64,000 bases of DNA from Halorientalis pallida (lineage in GTDB: Archaea; Halobacteriota; Halobacteria; Halobacteriales; Haloarculaceae). The notes under the pieces were generated by a model that was given only the letters and a program-made list of their open reading frames with translations, made no database searches and was not told the DNA's origin. Positions 43,665 to 52,795 of the stretch are shown here, one piece after another (the first letter of the stretch is position 1; each line of letters opens with the position of its first letter). The stretch spans positions 230,327-294,326 of the forward strand of contig NZ_RDFA01000001.1 in assembly GCF_004118325.1 (NCBI RefSeq), read 5' to 3'. A program made the position numbers and the translations under genes.

Positions 43665-43748
43665 TGCGAGGGAAGGGATTTGAACCCTTGGACCCCTACG
43701 GGAGCGGATCTTGAGTCCGCCGCCGTTTCCAGGCTTGGCTACCCTCGC
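43665..43748 (-). tRNA. tRNA-Leu(CAA)
   Basis: 84-nt class II tRNA. The 7-bp acceptor GCGAGGG pairs with CCCTCGC, discriminator A. The anticodon loop CTCAAGA gives CAA. A long variable arm (CTCCCGTAGGGGT) marks a leucine tRNA. The T-arm is AAGGG-TTCAAAT-CCCTT. No intron. The 3' CCA is not encoded. Its 3' end is duplicated at 43569-43589. Confidence 0.95.
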
Positions 43749-43961
43749 ACGCGTCCTGTACTCGGCTCTCGCCGGTATAAAGATTCCACGGAACCGGGCA
43801 GGCCCAGACGAAGTTCCGTATACCCAGCTATCTCGGCATTCTTTTCTCTATATTCTAACTCTGCTCCGAATAGCCGATCTATTGAACGTAATTACGGGCA
43901 GAAAGTGACTATCTGGACAAGTTTTATTGTGGTGTATTCACAAATTACGGGTGTCGAAGCG

Positions 43962-44135
43962 ATGGACCGATCACCACAGATCATCGAATCGATCCGCGAA
44001 CGGTTTCGCCCAGACCCGACTTACCGCTGTGGGGGTTGCTCGCTGTCGTTCGACCGCGAGCGCCTCAACTGTCCCGCGTGTGGCTACTCGGAGATCACTG
44101 AATCACGCGGCCGTCGGTCCACAGCCAATCAGTGA
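43962..44135 (+). CDS. Zinc-ribbon microprotein, 57 aa
   Basis: MDRSPQIIESIRERFRPDPT, then YRCGGCSLSFDRERLNCPAC. The two pairs CGGC and CPAC suggest a four-Cys zinc ribbon. TTTTATTG about 35-42 nt upstream may be its promoter. The larger frame starting at 43362 runs through the tRNA and is not coding. Unknown role; one of several such microproteins in this window. Confidence 0.72.
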   Translation: MDRSPQIIESIRERFRPDPTYRCGGCSLSFDRERLNCPACGYSEITESRGRRSTANQ

Positions 44136-44298
44136 CCCGATCCCGGGCCTCACGCGACTGCCGTCTCGGTCGTCGACGCCGTCCGTACCCTGATTGTCCC
44201 CCGTCCGTCCGTTCGCCGTGGGGACACGCCCGGACGAGATCGGTGCCGAGTCGACCCGAGCCGACGGATTGACGGACGCGTCGGTGCAAGTGGCGTCA

Positions 44299-44787
44299 AT
44301 GGACGAACACACGCGCGACGACTCGGTGGGGCCGCCGATCCATGGGTCGCCGACGGGATGGCGTCCCGCCGAAGGCCGGTGGGAACACGGAACGCTCCGG
44401 CGCGCGACGGTCCACGGCGTTCGCCTGTACAACGTCGGCGAGTACCACGAATCACACGATTGCTTCGAGGACGAGTGGTACAACTACGGTCGCGGGTCGA
44501 CGGAGAGCAAGTTCCTGCACGGGATGGTCCAGGTCGCCGCCGGCGCGTACAAGCACGTCGACTTCGAGGACGATGACGGGATGCGCTCGCTCTTTCGCAC
44601 TGCCCTGCAGTATTTCCAGAACGTGCCCAACGACTACTACGGCGTCGACCTGCTCGACGTGCGGACGGTGCTGAACAACGCGCTCACCGATCCCACGGCC
44701 ATCGAAGGGTGGCAGGTGCGGCTGGACGAGCGTCGACCCGAGGCGACCGAAACCGACTTCGCGTACGCCGAATCGTTGGAGCACTGA
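44299..44787 (+). CDS. DUF309 domain protein
   Basis: 162 aa. The DUF309 signature is [20 protein letters not shown], followed by [20 protein letters not shown]. Function unknown; the domain is helical and conserved in bacteria, archaea and plastids. The start is ambiguous: 44299 is the first ATG after the acidic extension; the 35-residue longer frame is possible. It is 68 bp upstream of the succinylglutamate desuccinylase-like gene on the same strand. Confidence 0.82.
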   Translation: MDEHTRDDSVGPPIHGSPTGWRPAEGRWEHGTLRRATVHGVRLYNVGEYHESHDCFEDEWYNYGRGSTESKFLHGMVQVAAGAYKHVDFEDDDGMRSLFRTALQYFQNVPNDYYGVDLLDVRTVLNNALTDPTAIEGWQVRLDERRPEATETDFAYAESLEH

Positions 44788-44854
44788 CCGTTCTCGGCGG
44801 TGACCCGTCACGGTTTCGTGGGTACTAAGACGAGGCGACTGTTGCTGTGAATCG

Positions 44855-45646
44855 ATGCGAGTCGAGACCGTCGGCGACGGCCCCGCCGAGATCGCCGTCA
44901 TCGGAGGCATCCACGGCGACGAACCCTGTGGTGTCCACGCCGTCGAGACGTTGCTGTCCGCCGACGTCGAGTTCCAGCGCCCCGTCACGTTCGTGATCGC
45001 AAACGAGAGGGCCCAGGAGCGAGACGTCCGCTACGTCGACGAAGACCTCAACCGGGCGTTCCCGGGCGACCCCGACGGCGACACGCACGAGTCCCGTCTC
45101 GCCCACGAACTCTCGATGGAAGTGGCGGACTGCCAGGTCCTCGCGCTCCACTCCACCCAGTCTTACGAGGGACTGTTCGCGCTCGTCGACGAGGTCCGGG
45201 AGTACGAACGCCGGATCTGTCCCCGCCTGTCGGTCGACGCCGTCGTCGAGACCTGTGACTTCACGGAGGGCCGACTGTTCGAGGTCACGCGGCGGCTGAT
45301 CGAGGTCGAGTGTGGCTTCCAGGGCTCCGCCACCGCGGCCGAGAACGCCGTGCAGGTGACCCGCGAGTTCCTGGCCGCCGTGGGTGCGTTCCCCGACGAC
45401 GAGGCCCCACACCGCGAGCAGTTGCCGGTCTACCGGCTCACCCACTCGGTACCCAAAGACGCCGCGGAGGCCTACGACGTGTTCGCGACGAACTTCCGCC
45501 AGGTCCAGTCGGGGCAGACGTACGCCGCGGCCGACGGGCAGGAGTACGTCGCCGAGAGCGACTTCTACCCCGTCCTGATGTCGCCGTACGGCTACGAGGA
45601 CGTGTTCGGGTACGCCGCCGACCACGTCGGTACGCTCGAATCCTGA
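44855..45646 (+). CDS. Succinylglutamate desuccinylase/aspartoacylase family metallohydrolase
   Basis: 263 aa. The zinc and substrate motifs are present: IGGIHGDEPCGVHAVE (His and Glu Zn ligands), DLNRAFPGD (Asn-Arg for carboxylate binding) and VLALHSTQSYEGLFA (third ligand His). The family removes acyl groups from N-acyl amino acids such as N-acetylaspartate or succinylglutamate. The exact substrate is not evident. It converges with the UPF0179 gene at 3 bp. Confidence 0.88.
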   Translation: MRVETVGDGPAEIAVIGGIHGDEPCGVHAVETLLSADVEFQRPVTFVIANERAQERDVRYVDEDLNRAFPGDPDGDTHESRLAHELSMEVADCQVLALHSTQSYEGLFALVDEVREYERRICPRLSVDAVVETCDFTEGRLFEVTRRLIEVECGFQGSATAAENAVQVTREFLAAVGAFPDDEAPHREQLPVYRLTHSVPKDAAEAYDVFATNFRQVQSGQTYAAADGQEYVAESDFYPVLMSPYGYEDVFGYAADHVGTLES

Positions 45647-45649
45647 GGG

Positions 45650-46105
45650 TCAGTCTTCTTCGGTCGATGGCGCGAACTCCACCAGCGTCAAGTCCCGGTC
45701 CAGCATGCAGTAGTCGTGGGGTGGTTCGCCGACCACTTCGCTGATCTGGTACTCGACGTCGAACTCCGCGCCGGCCGGTTCGCAGTACTCGTGTGAGGGA
45801 CAGCCCGTGTGTGGACAGGGGCCCTCCAGCGCGGCCTTGCTCCCGGCGTACGCCCCCTGGGCGTCGACGTTCGCGAGGACGGGCGCCGGTTCGACCTCGA
45901 CGGCCGTCACGCCCGAATCGTGGACCGCACAGTCGAGCGTCGACGCGTTCTCCCGAACCGTGGCCACGCGGTACTTCTGTCCGGCGGCGAGGTTGAGACA
46001 CTGGTCCCGGTAGGGACAGCCCTCGCAGGCGTCGGCTTCCCCGTGATAGACGAACTCGGTCCCGACTTCGGCGAGCCGGGTCCCGACGAGCGTGACCGTC
46101 GTCAT
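45650..46105 (-). CDS. UPF0179 family protein
   Basis: 151 aa from ATG 46105. The archaeal UPF0179 family is uncharacterised. It is cysteine-rich: CEGCPYRDQCLNL (residues about 27-39), one Cys at about 60, then CPHTGCPSHEYCEP and a late DYCMLD. This number and arrangement suggests a metal or Fe-S site, as an inference. First TM or signal absent, so cytoplasmic. Convergent with the metallohydrolase gene. Confidence 0.88.
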   Translation of the reverse strand: MTTVTLVGTRLAEVGTEFVYHGEADACEGCPYRDQCLNLAAGQKYRVATVRENASTLDCAVHDSGVTAVEVEPAPVLANVDAQGAYAGSKAALEGPCPHTGCPSHEYCEPAGAEFDVEYQISEVVGEPPHDYCMLDRDLTLVEFAPSTEED

Positions 46106-46195
46106 GGTTGCCCATAGTCCCGGCCGGCGGTTAAGTCCCACCGTTTTCGCGGGTGCGAGCGCAACCCGCCGGCCCCCGATTCGTCGGTCGTCGCG

Positions 46196-46576
46196 TCAGT
46201 CGCCGAGCATCGCGTCGAGTTGGTCGAGGTAGTCCTCGCGGGGCACCTGGTAGACGTCCCGCAGGTCGAACTCGCCGTCGGCGAACCGGGCGGCGAGGTC
46301 GTGGACGCCGGCGACGGCCTCGTTGGAATCGTCGTATCGCGCCGACGCGACCTCGATCTCGGGTTCCAGTGACAGCGTCACGTGCCAGGGGTCGTCGGGC
46401 GCGGGCTGATGATGCCCCGGTCGGCGGCCCCGCTGGCCCTTCGTGAGGTAGATCGTCGGCAGACAGGGCGCGGGGAACTCGCTGCTGTCGAAGACGTCGG
46501 AACGGTACGCCAGCACGTACCGCGTCTCGCCCTCGGACCAGATTTCCCACCCGGCCGGGAGATCCGCGAAGTCCAT
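46196..46576 (-). CDS. DUF5820 family protein
   Basis: 126 aa from ATG 46576: MDFADLPAGWEIWSEGETRY, VLAYRSDVFDSSEFPAPCLP, TIYLTKGQRGRRPGHHQPAP. Haloarchaeal DUF5820 family; function unknown. The longer frame up to 47146 overlaps the divergent kinase operon and is not coding. A TTTATATA element on the minus strand (46649-46658) could drive it with a leader of about 50 nt. Confidence 0.8.
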   Translation of the reverse strand: MDFADLPAGWEIWSEGETRYVLAYRSDVFDSSEFPAPCLPTIYLTKGQRGRRPGHHQPAPDDPWHVTLSLEPEIEVASARYDDSNEAVAGVHDLAARFADGEFDLRDVYQVPREDYLDQLDAMLGD

Positions 46577-46648
46577 ACGCGTCGTTCCGGCCGGCCGGTC
46601 TTGAGTGACGCGGTCTCGGCGGCCCCAGTCGTGCCCATCTGTCCACCC

Positions 46649-46658
46649 CGTATATAAA
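46649..46658 (-). promoter_or_regulatory. TATA-like element GTTTATATAC before the DUF5820 gene
   Basis: The minus strand reads GTTTATATAC, which fits the haloarchaeal TATA consensus. The plus strand also reads as a TATA (GTATATAAAC), so either direction is possible. A start about 25 nt downstream on the minus strand would give a leader of about 50 nt for the DUF5820 gene. Confidence 0.5.
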
Positions 46659-46920
46659 CGTGAGTTTGCACCTGCGGTGAACTGAGCCGCCACCCCGGCC
46701 TGCGTGTCCGAGTTTCGGGCACTCACACGGCTGGAAAAAACGGGCGGGAAAGCCGTGATGGGGAGAAGCCTTATGACGCTGGGATTCTCATTAAATAAAT
46801 AGTATCGGTGGTAAGCCCACCCATACACGACCCCCACCACCGCCCCCGCTCTCGCCGCCCAGGCACCCCGGTATTTTTCGGGAATCTCCGACTTCGGGCG
46901 TTCTGGGCCGTGGGAGTGGT

Positions 46921-47088
46921 ATGAATGCACATGACACGCAAACGGATCCGACCCGTCGCCGGGCGGGCGCGCGGTTGCTCGCGTCGCGCGAGCGCGTGGT
47001 CCGTTTTCGTCAGTCGCTGGCGGAGTGTGGGCTGTTGTGGTGGACGCCACCGAGACCTGCGGGTTCACACCCGTGGCAGCATGGGTAG
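46921..47088 (+). CDS. Possible 55-aa leader ORF upstream of prkA
   Basis: An in-frame ORF, MNAHDTQTDPTRRRAGARLL then ASRERVVRFRQSLAECGLLW, ends with a TAG at 47086. It ends 45 bp before the prkA start. The frame has three candidate TATA elements ahead of it. It has no hallmark domain, and the basic Arg-rich composition is unlike the acidic genes around it, so it may be only leader sequence. Listed as low confidence. Confidence 0.3.
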   Translation: MNAHDTQTDPTRRRAGARLLASRERVVRFRQSLAECGLLWWTPPRPAGSHPWQHG

Positions 47089-47133
47089 CCGCGACCGCCG
47101 CGGCGACCCCACGTACAACCTGTCCGTGATAGC

Positions 47134-49206
47134 ATGACCGATACAAAGGAAACCCTCGCAGAGCTGAGTCGGGAGTACCAGGATTCGATTCCAGCGGACC
47201 TCAGAGAGACCCGGACGTTCGACTGGTATCTGGACCAGCTGTACGACGACCCGCGGATCGCCCGCAACGCCCACCAGCGCGTTGCCGACATGTTCGACTA
47301 CTACGGGACCGACTACGACGAGGACGCCGGCGTCGTGGAGTACGCCCTGGCAGCCGAGGACCCGCTGAACGGCGGCGAGAACACGTTCTACGGCCGGGTC
47401 ATCCACGAAGCCATCCACGAGTTCGTCAACAAGGTCAAGTCCGGCGCTCGCGGTCTCGGCCCGGAAAAGCGGATCAAGCTCCTGCTGGGCCCGGTCGGGT
47501 CCGGGAAGTCCGACTTCGACCGGCAGATCCGACGGTACTACGAACACTACACTCGCACCGACGAGGGGCGGATGTACACCTTCCGGTGGACGAACCTCTG
47601 TGACATCATCGGCGACCAGGACCCCGCCGACGACACCGTCCGGTCGCCGATGAACCAGGATCCGATGGTCCTGCTCCCACAGGAACAGCGCGATCAGGTC
47701 ATCGAGGACCTCAACGAGGAACTCGACGCCCCCTACACCATCCGCAACGAACAGGCACTCGATCCGGCCAGCGAATTCTACATGGACCGCCTGCTGGCCT
47801 ACTACGACGACGACCTCGAATCGGTGCTGGACAACCACGTCGAGATCGTCCGCATCGTCGCCGACGAGAACCAGCGCCGCGCCATCGAGACCTTCGAGCC
47901 CAAAGACAAGAAAAATCAGGACGAGACGGAACTGACCGGCGACGTCAACTACTCGAAGATCGCCATCTACGGCGAGTCCGACCCCCGGGCGTTCGACTAC
48001 TCCGGCGCGTTCTGTAACGCCAACCGGGGGATCTTCTCGGGCGAGGAGTTGCTGAAACTCCAGCGGGAGTTCCTCTACGACTTCCTGCACGCCACGCAGG
48101 AACAGACGATCAAGCCCAAGAACAACCCCCGGATCGACATCGACCAGGTGATCGTCGGCCGGACGAACATGCCCGAGTACAAGGACAAGAAGGGCGACGA
48201 GAAGATGGAGGCGTTCAACGACCGGACCAAGCGGATCGACTTCCCGTACGTCCTCCAGTACGAAGAGGAGGCCCACATCTACGAGAAGATGCTCCGGAAC
48301 GCCGACCTCCCGGACATCCAGGTCGAACCCCACACCCTGGAGATGGCCGGCCTCTTCGGCGTCCTCACCCGGATCGAGGAACCCGACTCCGGGACTGTCG
48401 ACATCGTCCAGAAGGCCAAGGCCTACAACGGCGAGGTCGACGAGGCCGAGGACGTCGACGTGAAGAAACTCCGCGAAGAGGCCGCCGAGATGGCCGAGAT
48501 CGGCGAGGGTATGGAGGGCGTCTCGCCCCGGTTCATCGGCGACGAGATCGCCGAGGCCATCATGGACTCGATGCACCGGAGCCGTGACTTCCTCTCGCCG
48601 CTGACGACGTTCAACCACTTCGAGGAGAACCTCGAGAACCACGGGTCGATCCCGGAAGACCGGTTCGACACCTACTACCGCTACCTCGAACTCGTCCGCG
48701 AGGAGTACAAGGACCGGGCCATCGAGGACGTGCGCCACGCGCTGGCCTACGACATCGACGAGATCCAGCGCCAGGGCGAGAAGTACATGGACCACGTCAT
48801 GGCCTACATCGACGACGACACCGTCGAGGACGAGATCACGGGCCGCGAGCAGGAACCCGACGAAACCTTCCTCCGGAGCGTCGAGGAGAAACTCAACGTC
48901 CCCGAAGACCGCAAGGACGACTTCCGGCAGGAAGTGTCGAACTGGGTCTCCCGGCGCGCCCGCGAGGGTGACACGTTCAACCCGCAGGACAACGACCGCC
49001 TGCGCCGCGCCCTGGAACGGAAGCTCTGGGAGGACAAGAAACACAACATCAACTTCTCGGCACTGGTCTCCAGCAACGAGATGGACGACGACGAACGCAA
49101 CGCCTGGGTCGACGCGCTGATCGAACAGGGCTACACCCGCGAAGGGGCCAAGGAGGTGCTGGAGTTCGCCGGCGCCGAGGTCGCCAAAGCCGAGATGGAA
49201 GAGTAA
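47134..49206 (+). CDS. PrkA-family serine protein kinase, first copy
   Basis: 690 aa. The N-terminal AAA-type domain has Walker A GPVGSGKS (119-126). The C-terminal PrkA kinase-like domain follows (FIGDEIAEAIMDSMHRSRDF, YDIDEIQRQGEKYMDHVMAY). In bacteria PrkA/YeaG is a Ser/Thr kinase or Lon-like protein acting in stress and sporulation, with YeaH and YcgB. The sequence shows no signal or membrane segment. First gene of a four-gene operon; its TAA overlaps the next ATG by one base (TAATG). Kinase substrates are unknown in archaea. Confidence 0.93.
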   Translation: MTDTKETLAELSREYQDSIPADLRETRTFDWYLDQLYDDPRIARNAHQRVADMFDYYGTDYDEDAGVVEYALAAEDPLNGGENTFYGRVIHEAIHEFVNKVKSGARGLGPEKRIKLLLGPVGSGKSDFDRQIRRYYEHYTRTDEGRMYTFRWTNLCDIIGDQDPADDTVRSPMNQDPMVLLPQEQRDQVIEDLNEELDAPYTIRNEQALDPASEFYMDRLLAYYDDDLESVLDNHVEIVRIVADENQRRAIETFEPKDKKNQDETELTGDVNYSKIAIYGESDPRAFDYSGAFCNANRGIFSGEELLKLQREFLYDFLHATQEQTIKPKNNPRIDIDQVIVGRTNMPEYKDKKGDEKMEAFNDRTKRIDFPYVLQYEEEAHIYEKMLRNADLPDIQVEPHTLEMAGLFGVLTRIEEPDSGTVDIVQKAKAYNGEVDEAEDVDVKKLREEAAEMAEIGEGMEGVSPRFIGDEIAEAIMDSMHRSRDFLSPLTTFNHFEENLENHGSIPEDRFDTYYRYLELVREEYKDRAIEDVRHALAYDIDEIQRQGEKYMDHVMAYIDDDTVEDEITGREQEPDETFLRSVEEKLNVPEDRKDDFRQEVSNWVSRRAREGDTFNPQDNDRLRRALERKLWEDKKHNINFSALVSSNEMDDDERNAWVDALIEQGYTREGAKEVLEFAGAEVAKAEMEE

Positions 49207-51488
49207 TGGCCGGACACGACTACATCGACGCCGCGGACACCGCCCTCGAGGAGACCTATCAGGAGCCGATGAGCCTCGGCGAGTACGTGGACCTGGTACT
49301 GGAGAAGCCCCACCTGGCCTCTCACGCCTCGAAGTACCTGCTGTCGGCCATCGAGGCCGCCGGCACGCGGACGGTGATCGAGGAGGGCGAGGAGAAGGAG
49401 CGCTACCGCTTCTTCGACGACCCGCACAACGACGGCGAACACGCCATCCTGGGCAACACGGACACGCTCAACCAGTTCGTCGACGACCTCCGCTCCATCG
49501 CGGCGTCGCGTGGTAAAGACGAGAAGATAATCTGGCTCGACGGGCCGACCGCCACGGGCAAATCGGAGCTCAAGCGGTGTCTCATCAACGGACTCCGGGA
49601 GTTCTCGAAGACCGACGACGGCCGGCGCTACACCGTCGAGTGGAACGTCGCCGGGGCCGGCGGGGGGTCCTCGAGCATGACCTACGGCGATCAACCCGTC
49701 AGCGACGAGGACGACTGGTACGAGAGTCCCGTCCAGTCCCACCCGCTGACGGTCTTCCCGCAGGAAGTCCGGGCCGACCTGATCGCGGAGATCAACGACC
49801 GCCTCGACGACCACGTCCAGATCCGGGTCGAGGGCGACCTCGACCCGTTCTGCCGGGAGGCCTACGACTTCCTCGAAGAACAGTACCGCCGCCAGGAGAT
49901 CGAGGACCTGTTCTCGGCGGTGACCGACCCCAAACACCTCCGGATCAAGAACTTCGTCGTCGACGTGGGTCGGGGCATCGGCGTCCTCCACAGCGAGGAC
50001 GACGGCAGTCCCAAGGAACGGCTCGTCGGGTCCTGGATGGCCGGCATGCTCCGGGAACTCGACTCGCGGGGCCGGAAGAACCCGCAGGCGTTCAGTTACG
50101 ACGGTGTCCTCTCACAGGGCAACGGCCTGCTGACCATCGTCGAGGACGCCGCCCAGCACGCCGACCTGCTCCAGAAACTCCTGAACGTCCCCGACGAGGG
50201 GAAGGTGAAACTGGACAAGGGCATCGGGATGGACATCGACACCCAGATGATCATCATCTCGAACCCCGACCTGGAGGCGCGGCTCAACCAGCACGCCGAC
50301 CGGGAGGGCCAGGACCCGCTGAAGGCGCTGAAGCGCCGCCTCGACAAACACGAGTTCACGTACCTGACGAATCTCTCGCTCGAGGCCCAGCTGTTGCGCC
50401 GTGAACTCACCAACGAGACGGCGGTCTGGACCGCCCAGTCCTGGGACGAACTCGAGGCATGGATCCGCGAACCCCTGCACATCCACGTTCGCGACTCCGA
50501 CTCCGAGGTCAACGAGAAGGAACTGGCACCCCACGCCATCGAGGCCGCCGGGCTGTACGCCGTCGTCACTCGGCTCGACGACGAGGACGTGCCCAGCGGA
50601 CTCGACCTCGTGGACAAGGCCATGCTGTTCGACCGGGGCTACCTGCAGGAGGGCGACGAGCGCATCGAGATGGACGACTTCGAGTGGGACGGTAAAGCCG
50701 ACGACGGTGAGGGCGGCATCCCCGTCACCTACACGCGGGACGCGATCGCGGACCTGCTCCACGAGGAACAGGACCGCTACCACGCCGACCTGCCCGTCGA
50801 ACACGTCATCATGCCCCGTGACATCCTCAACGCGATGGCCGAGGGGCTAGTCGACGCGCCCGTGTTCTCGGGGAGCGAACGCGTCGAGTTCGAGAACCAG
50901 GTGGTCGCCGTCAAGAATCACGTGTTCAGCCAGCAGGAAGACGATGTCCTCCGGGCGATCATGCGTGACAAGCGGGTCGACGAGCAGACCGTCGAGGAGT
51001 ACATCGAACACGTCTACGCCTGGGAGGCCGACGAACAGATCGAGAACGACCGCGGCGAACTCGAAGACCCCGATCCACTGAAGATGAAGATCTTCGAGAT
51101 CGAGCATCTGGGGCGGTTCTCCGAGGACAACTACGACGGCAACGATCCCGACGACGCCGTCGAGGAGTTCCGGACGAACAAGATCATCACCGCCCTCAAT
51201 CGGCACGCCTGGCACAACCGCGACGAGGAATTCCAGATCTCCGACGTGAACCCCAAGGAGATCCCCGTCATCAAGTCCGTGTTAGGCACCCACGACTGGG
51301 AGGACGTGCGGCGGACCTACGAGGACTTCGACCCCAGGCAGTGGGACAATCCGCCGAGCGGCACCGAGACGGCGACCGTCAAGGAGGCCACCCTGGAGAA
51401 CATGACCGAGATGTTCGACTACACCGAGGCCTCCGCCGAGTTGACCAGCCGCCACGTCATGAGCCAGGTGAGTTACAAATGGGACTGA
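49206..51488 (+). CDS. PrkA-family serine protein kinase, second copy
   Basis: 760 aa. Walker A GPTATGKS (113-120) has Thr-Ala-Thr instead of Val-Gly-Ser. [20 protein letters not shown] and [13 protein letters not shown] give the AAA sensor region. The PrkA-specific C-terminal domain is present ([20 protein letters not shown] region). It shares limited identity with the first copy, so this is an ancient split rather than a recent duplication. It may be a partner of the first kinase. Its stop lies 10 bp inside the DUF444 gene. Confidence 0.92.
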   Translation: MAGHDYIDAADTALEETYQEPMSLGEYVDLVLEKPHLASHASKYLLSAIEAAGTRTVIEEGEEKERYRFFDDPHNDGEHAILGNTDTLNQFVDDLRSIAASRGKDEKIIWLDGPTATGKSELKRCLINGLREFSKTDDGRRYTVEWNVAGAGGGSSSMTYGDQPVSDEDDWYESPVQSHPLTVFPQEVRADLIAEINDRLDDHVQIRVEGDLDPFCREAYDFLEEQYRRQEIEDLFSAVTDPKHLRIKNFVVDVGRGIGVLHSEDDGSPKERLVGSWMAGMLRELDSRGRKNPQAFSYDGVLSQGNGLLTIVEDAAQHADLLQKLLNVPDEGKVKLDKGIGMDIDTQMIIISNPDLEARLNQHADREGQDPLKALKRRLDKHEFTYLTNLSLEAQLLRRELTNETAVWTAQSWDELEAWIREPLHIHVRDSDSEVNEKELAPHAIEAAGLYAVVTRLDDEDVPSGLDLVDKAMLFDRGYLQEGDERIEMDDFEWDGKADDGEGGIPVTYTRDAIADLLHEEQDRYHADLPVEHVIMPRDILNAMAEGLVDAPVFSGSERVEFENQVVAVKNHVFSQQEDDVLRAIMRDKRVDEQTVEEYIEHVYAWEADEQIENDRGELEDPDPLKMKIFEIEHLGRFSEDNYDGNDPDDAVEEFRTNKIITALNRHAWHNRDEEFQISDVNPKEIPVIKSVLGTHDWEDVRRTYEDFDPRQWDNPPSGTETATVKEATLENMTEMFDYTEASAELTSRHVMSQVSYKWD

Positions 51489-52795
51489 AAGACGACCTCG
51501 ACCGGTACCGGGAAGTCGGTGAAGAGCGCCGACAGGACCTCGCGGATTTCATTCAGTACGGTGATCTGGGCCAGTCCAGACCGGACGAAGTGAAAATCCC
51601 CATCAAGATCGTCGACCTCCCCGAGTTCGCCTACGACCAGCGCGACATGGGCGGCGTCGGCCAGGGCGAAGACGCCGAGGAAGGCCAGCCCGTCGGCCAG
51701 CCACAGCCCGAGCCCGGCGACGGCGACGAGGACGGCGAACCCGGCGAAGAGGGCGGCGAGCACGAGTACTACGAGATGGATCCGGAGGAGTTCGCCCAGG
51801 AACTCGACGAGGAACTCGGCCTGGATCTGGAGCCCAAGGGCAAGCAGGTCATCGAGGAGAAAGAGGGTGACTTCACGGACATCACCCGGACGGGTCCCAC
51901 CTCGACGCTGGACTTCGAGTCGCTGTTCAAGAAGGGGCTCAAGCGCAAGCTGGCGATGGACTTCGACCGGAACTACCTCCGGGAAGCGCTCAAGGTCGAC
52001 GGCATGGGGCCGGCGTCGGTCTTCGAGTGGGCCCGCGGGGAGAACATCCCCGTCGCCAAGGCCTGGCTGGAGGACGAGTACGACGCATTGACGAGCGAGG
52101 AGAAGACCGAGTGGGCCTCCATGGCGGAGATGGACGAAACCGTCGAGCGCCAGTCCACCGCCGAGCGCATCCGCCGGGAGGGCGTCGACCAGATCCCCTA
52201 CCGCCGGGAGGACGAGCGCTACCGCTACCCCGAGATCATCGAGGAGCGCGAGAAAAACGTCGTCGTCGTCAACATCCGCGACGTGTCCGGGTCGATGCGG
52301 GAGAAAAAGCGGGAGCTGGTCGAGCGGACGTTCACCCCGCTGGACTGGTATCTCACGGGCAAGTACGACAACGCCGAGTTCGTCTACATCGCCCACGACG
52401 CCGAGGCCTGGGAGGTCGACCGCGACGAGTTCTTCGGCATCCGGTCCGGCGGCGGGACGCGCATCTCCAGCGCCTACGAACTGGCCGCTGCAGTCCTCGA
52501 AGAGGAGTACCCCTGGCACGAGTGGAACCGGTACGTGTTCGCGGCCGGCGACTCCGAGAACTCCAGCAACGACACCGAAGAGCGCGTGATACCGATGATG
52601 GAAGAGATTCCCGCGAACCTCCACGCGTACGTGGAGACTCAGCCCAGCGGGAACGCGATCAACGCGACCCACGCCGAGGAGGTCGAGCGCCACTTCGAGG
52701 GCAGCGACAACGTGGCCGTGGCCTACGTCTCGAGCCCGGAGGACGTGGTCGACGCCATCTACGAGATCCTGAGCACGGAGGAGGCAGAAGCATGA
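51479..52795 (+). CDS. YeaH/YhbH family (DUF444) protein with VWA-like domain
   Basis: 438 aa. The N-terminal [20 protein letters not shown] then a Pro/Gly/Glu/Asp-rich linker (60-100), then the von Willebrand-type core: [20 protein letters not shown] has the MIDAS DxSxS (Asp268). [20 protein letters not shown] is typical of YeaH/YhbH. It usually partners with PrkA as substrate or scaffold. Starts at 51479, overlapping the upstream kinase by 10 bp; its TGA overlaps the next ATG (ATGA). Coupled translation is likely. Confidence 0.92.
   Translation: MGLKDDLDRYREVGEERRQDLADFIQYGDLGQSRPDEVKIPIKIVDLPEFAYDQRDMGGVGQGEDAEEGQPVGQPQPEPGDGDEDGEPGEEGGEHEYYEMDPEEFAQELDEELGLDLEPKGKQVIEEKEGDFTDITRTGPTSTLDFESLFKKGLKRKLAMDFDRNYLREALKVDGMGPASVFEWARGENIPVAKAWLEDEYDALTSEEKTEWASMAEMDETVERQSTAERIRREGVDQIPYRREDERYRYPEIIEEREKNVVVVNIRDVSGSMREKKRELVERTFTPLDWYLTGKYDNAEFVYIAHDAEAWEVDRDEFFGIRSGGGTRISSAYELAAAVLEEEYPWHEWNRYVFAAGDSENSSNDTEERVIPMMEEIPANLHAYVETQPSGNAINATHAEEVERHFEGSDNVAVAYVSSPEDVVDAIYEILSTEEAEA

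Larger units (their letters stand above)
46577..47133. other. Divergent promoter region and long leader of the prkA operon
   Basis: 557 bp without a firm gene. It contains the minus-strand TATA near 46650, a plus-strand ATTAAATAAATAG element at about 46790-46802 and a second GTATTTTTC element at about 46869-46877. Either could start the prkA transcript, leaving a leader of 200-300 nt, unusual for a haloarchaeon. A hairpin GCTCGCG-TCG-CGCGAGC lies at 46977-46993. A possible 55-codon frame is described separately. Confidence 0.55.

Noticed and set aside
43387..43665. 92-codon minus-strand frame between the lipoprotein gene and tRNA-Leu
   Set aside because: It runs through the att-like repeat and hairpins and has no recognisable domain; composition is shadow-like.
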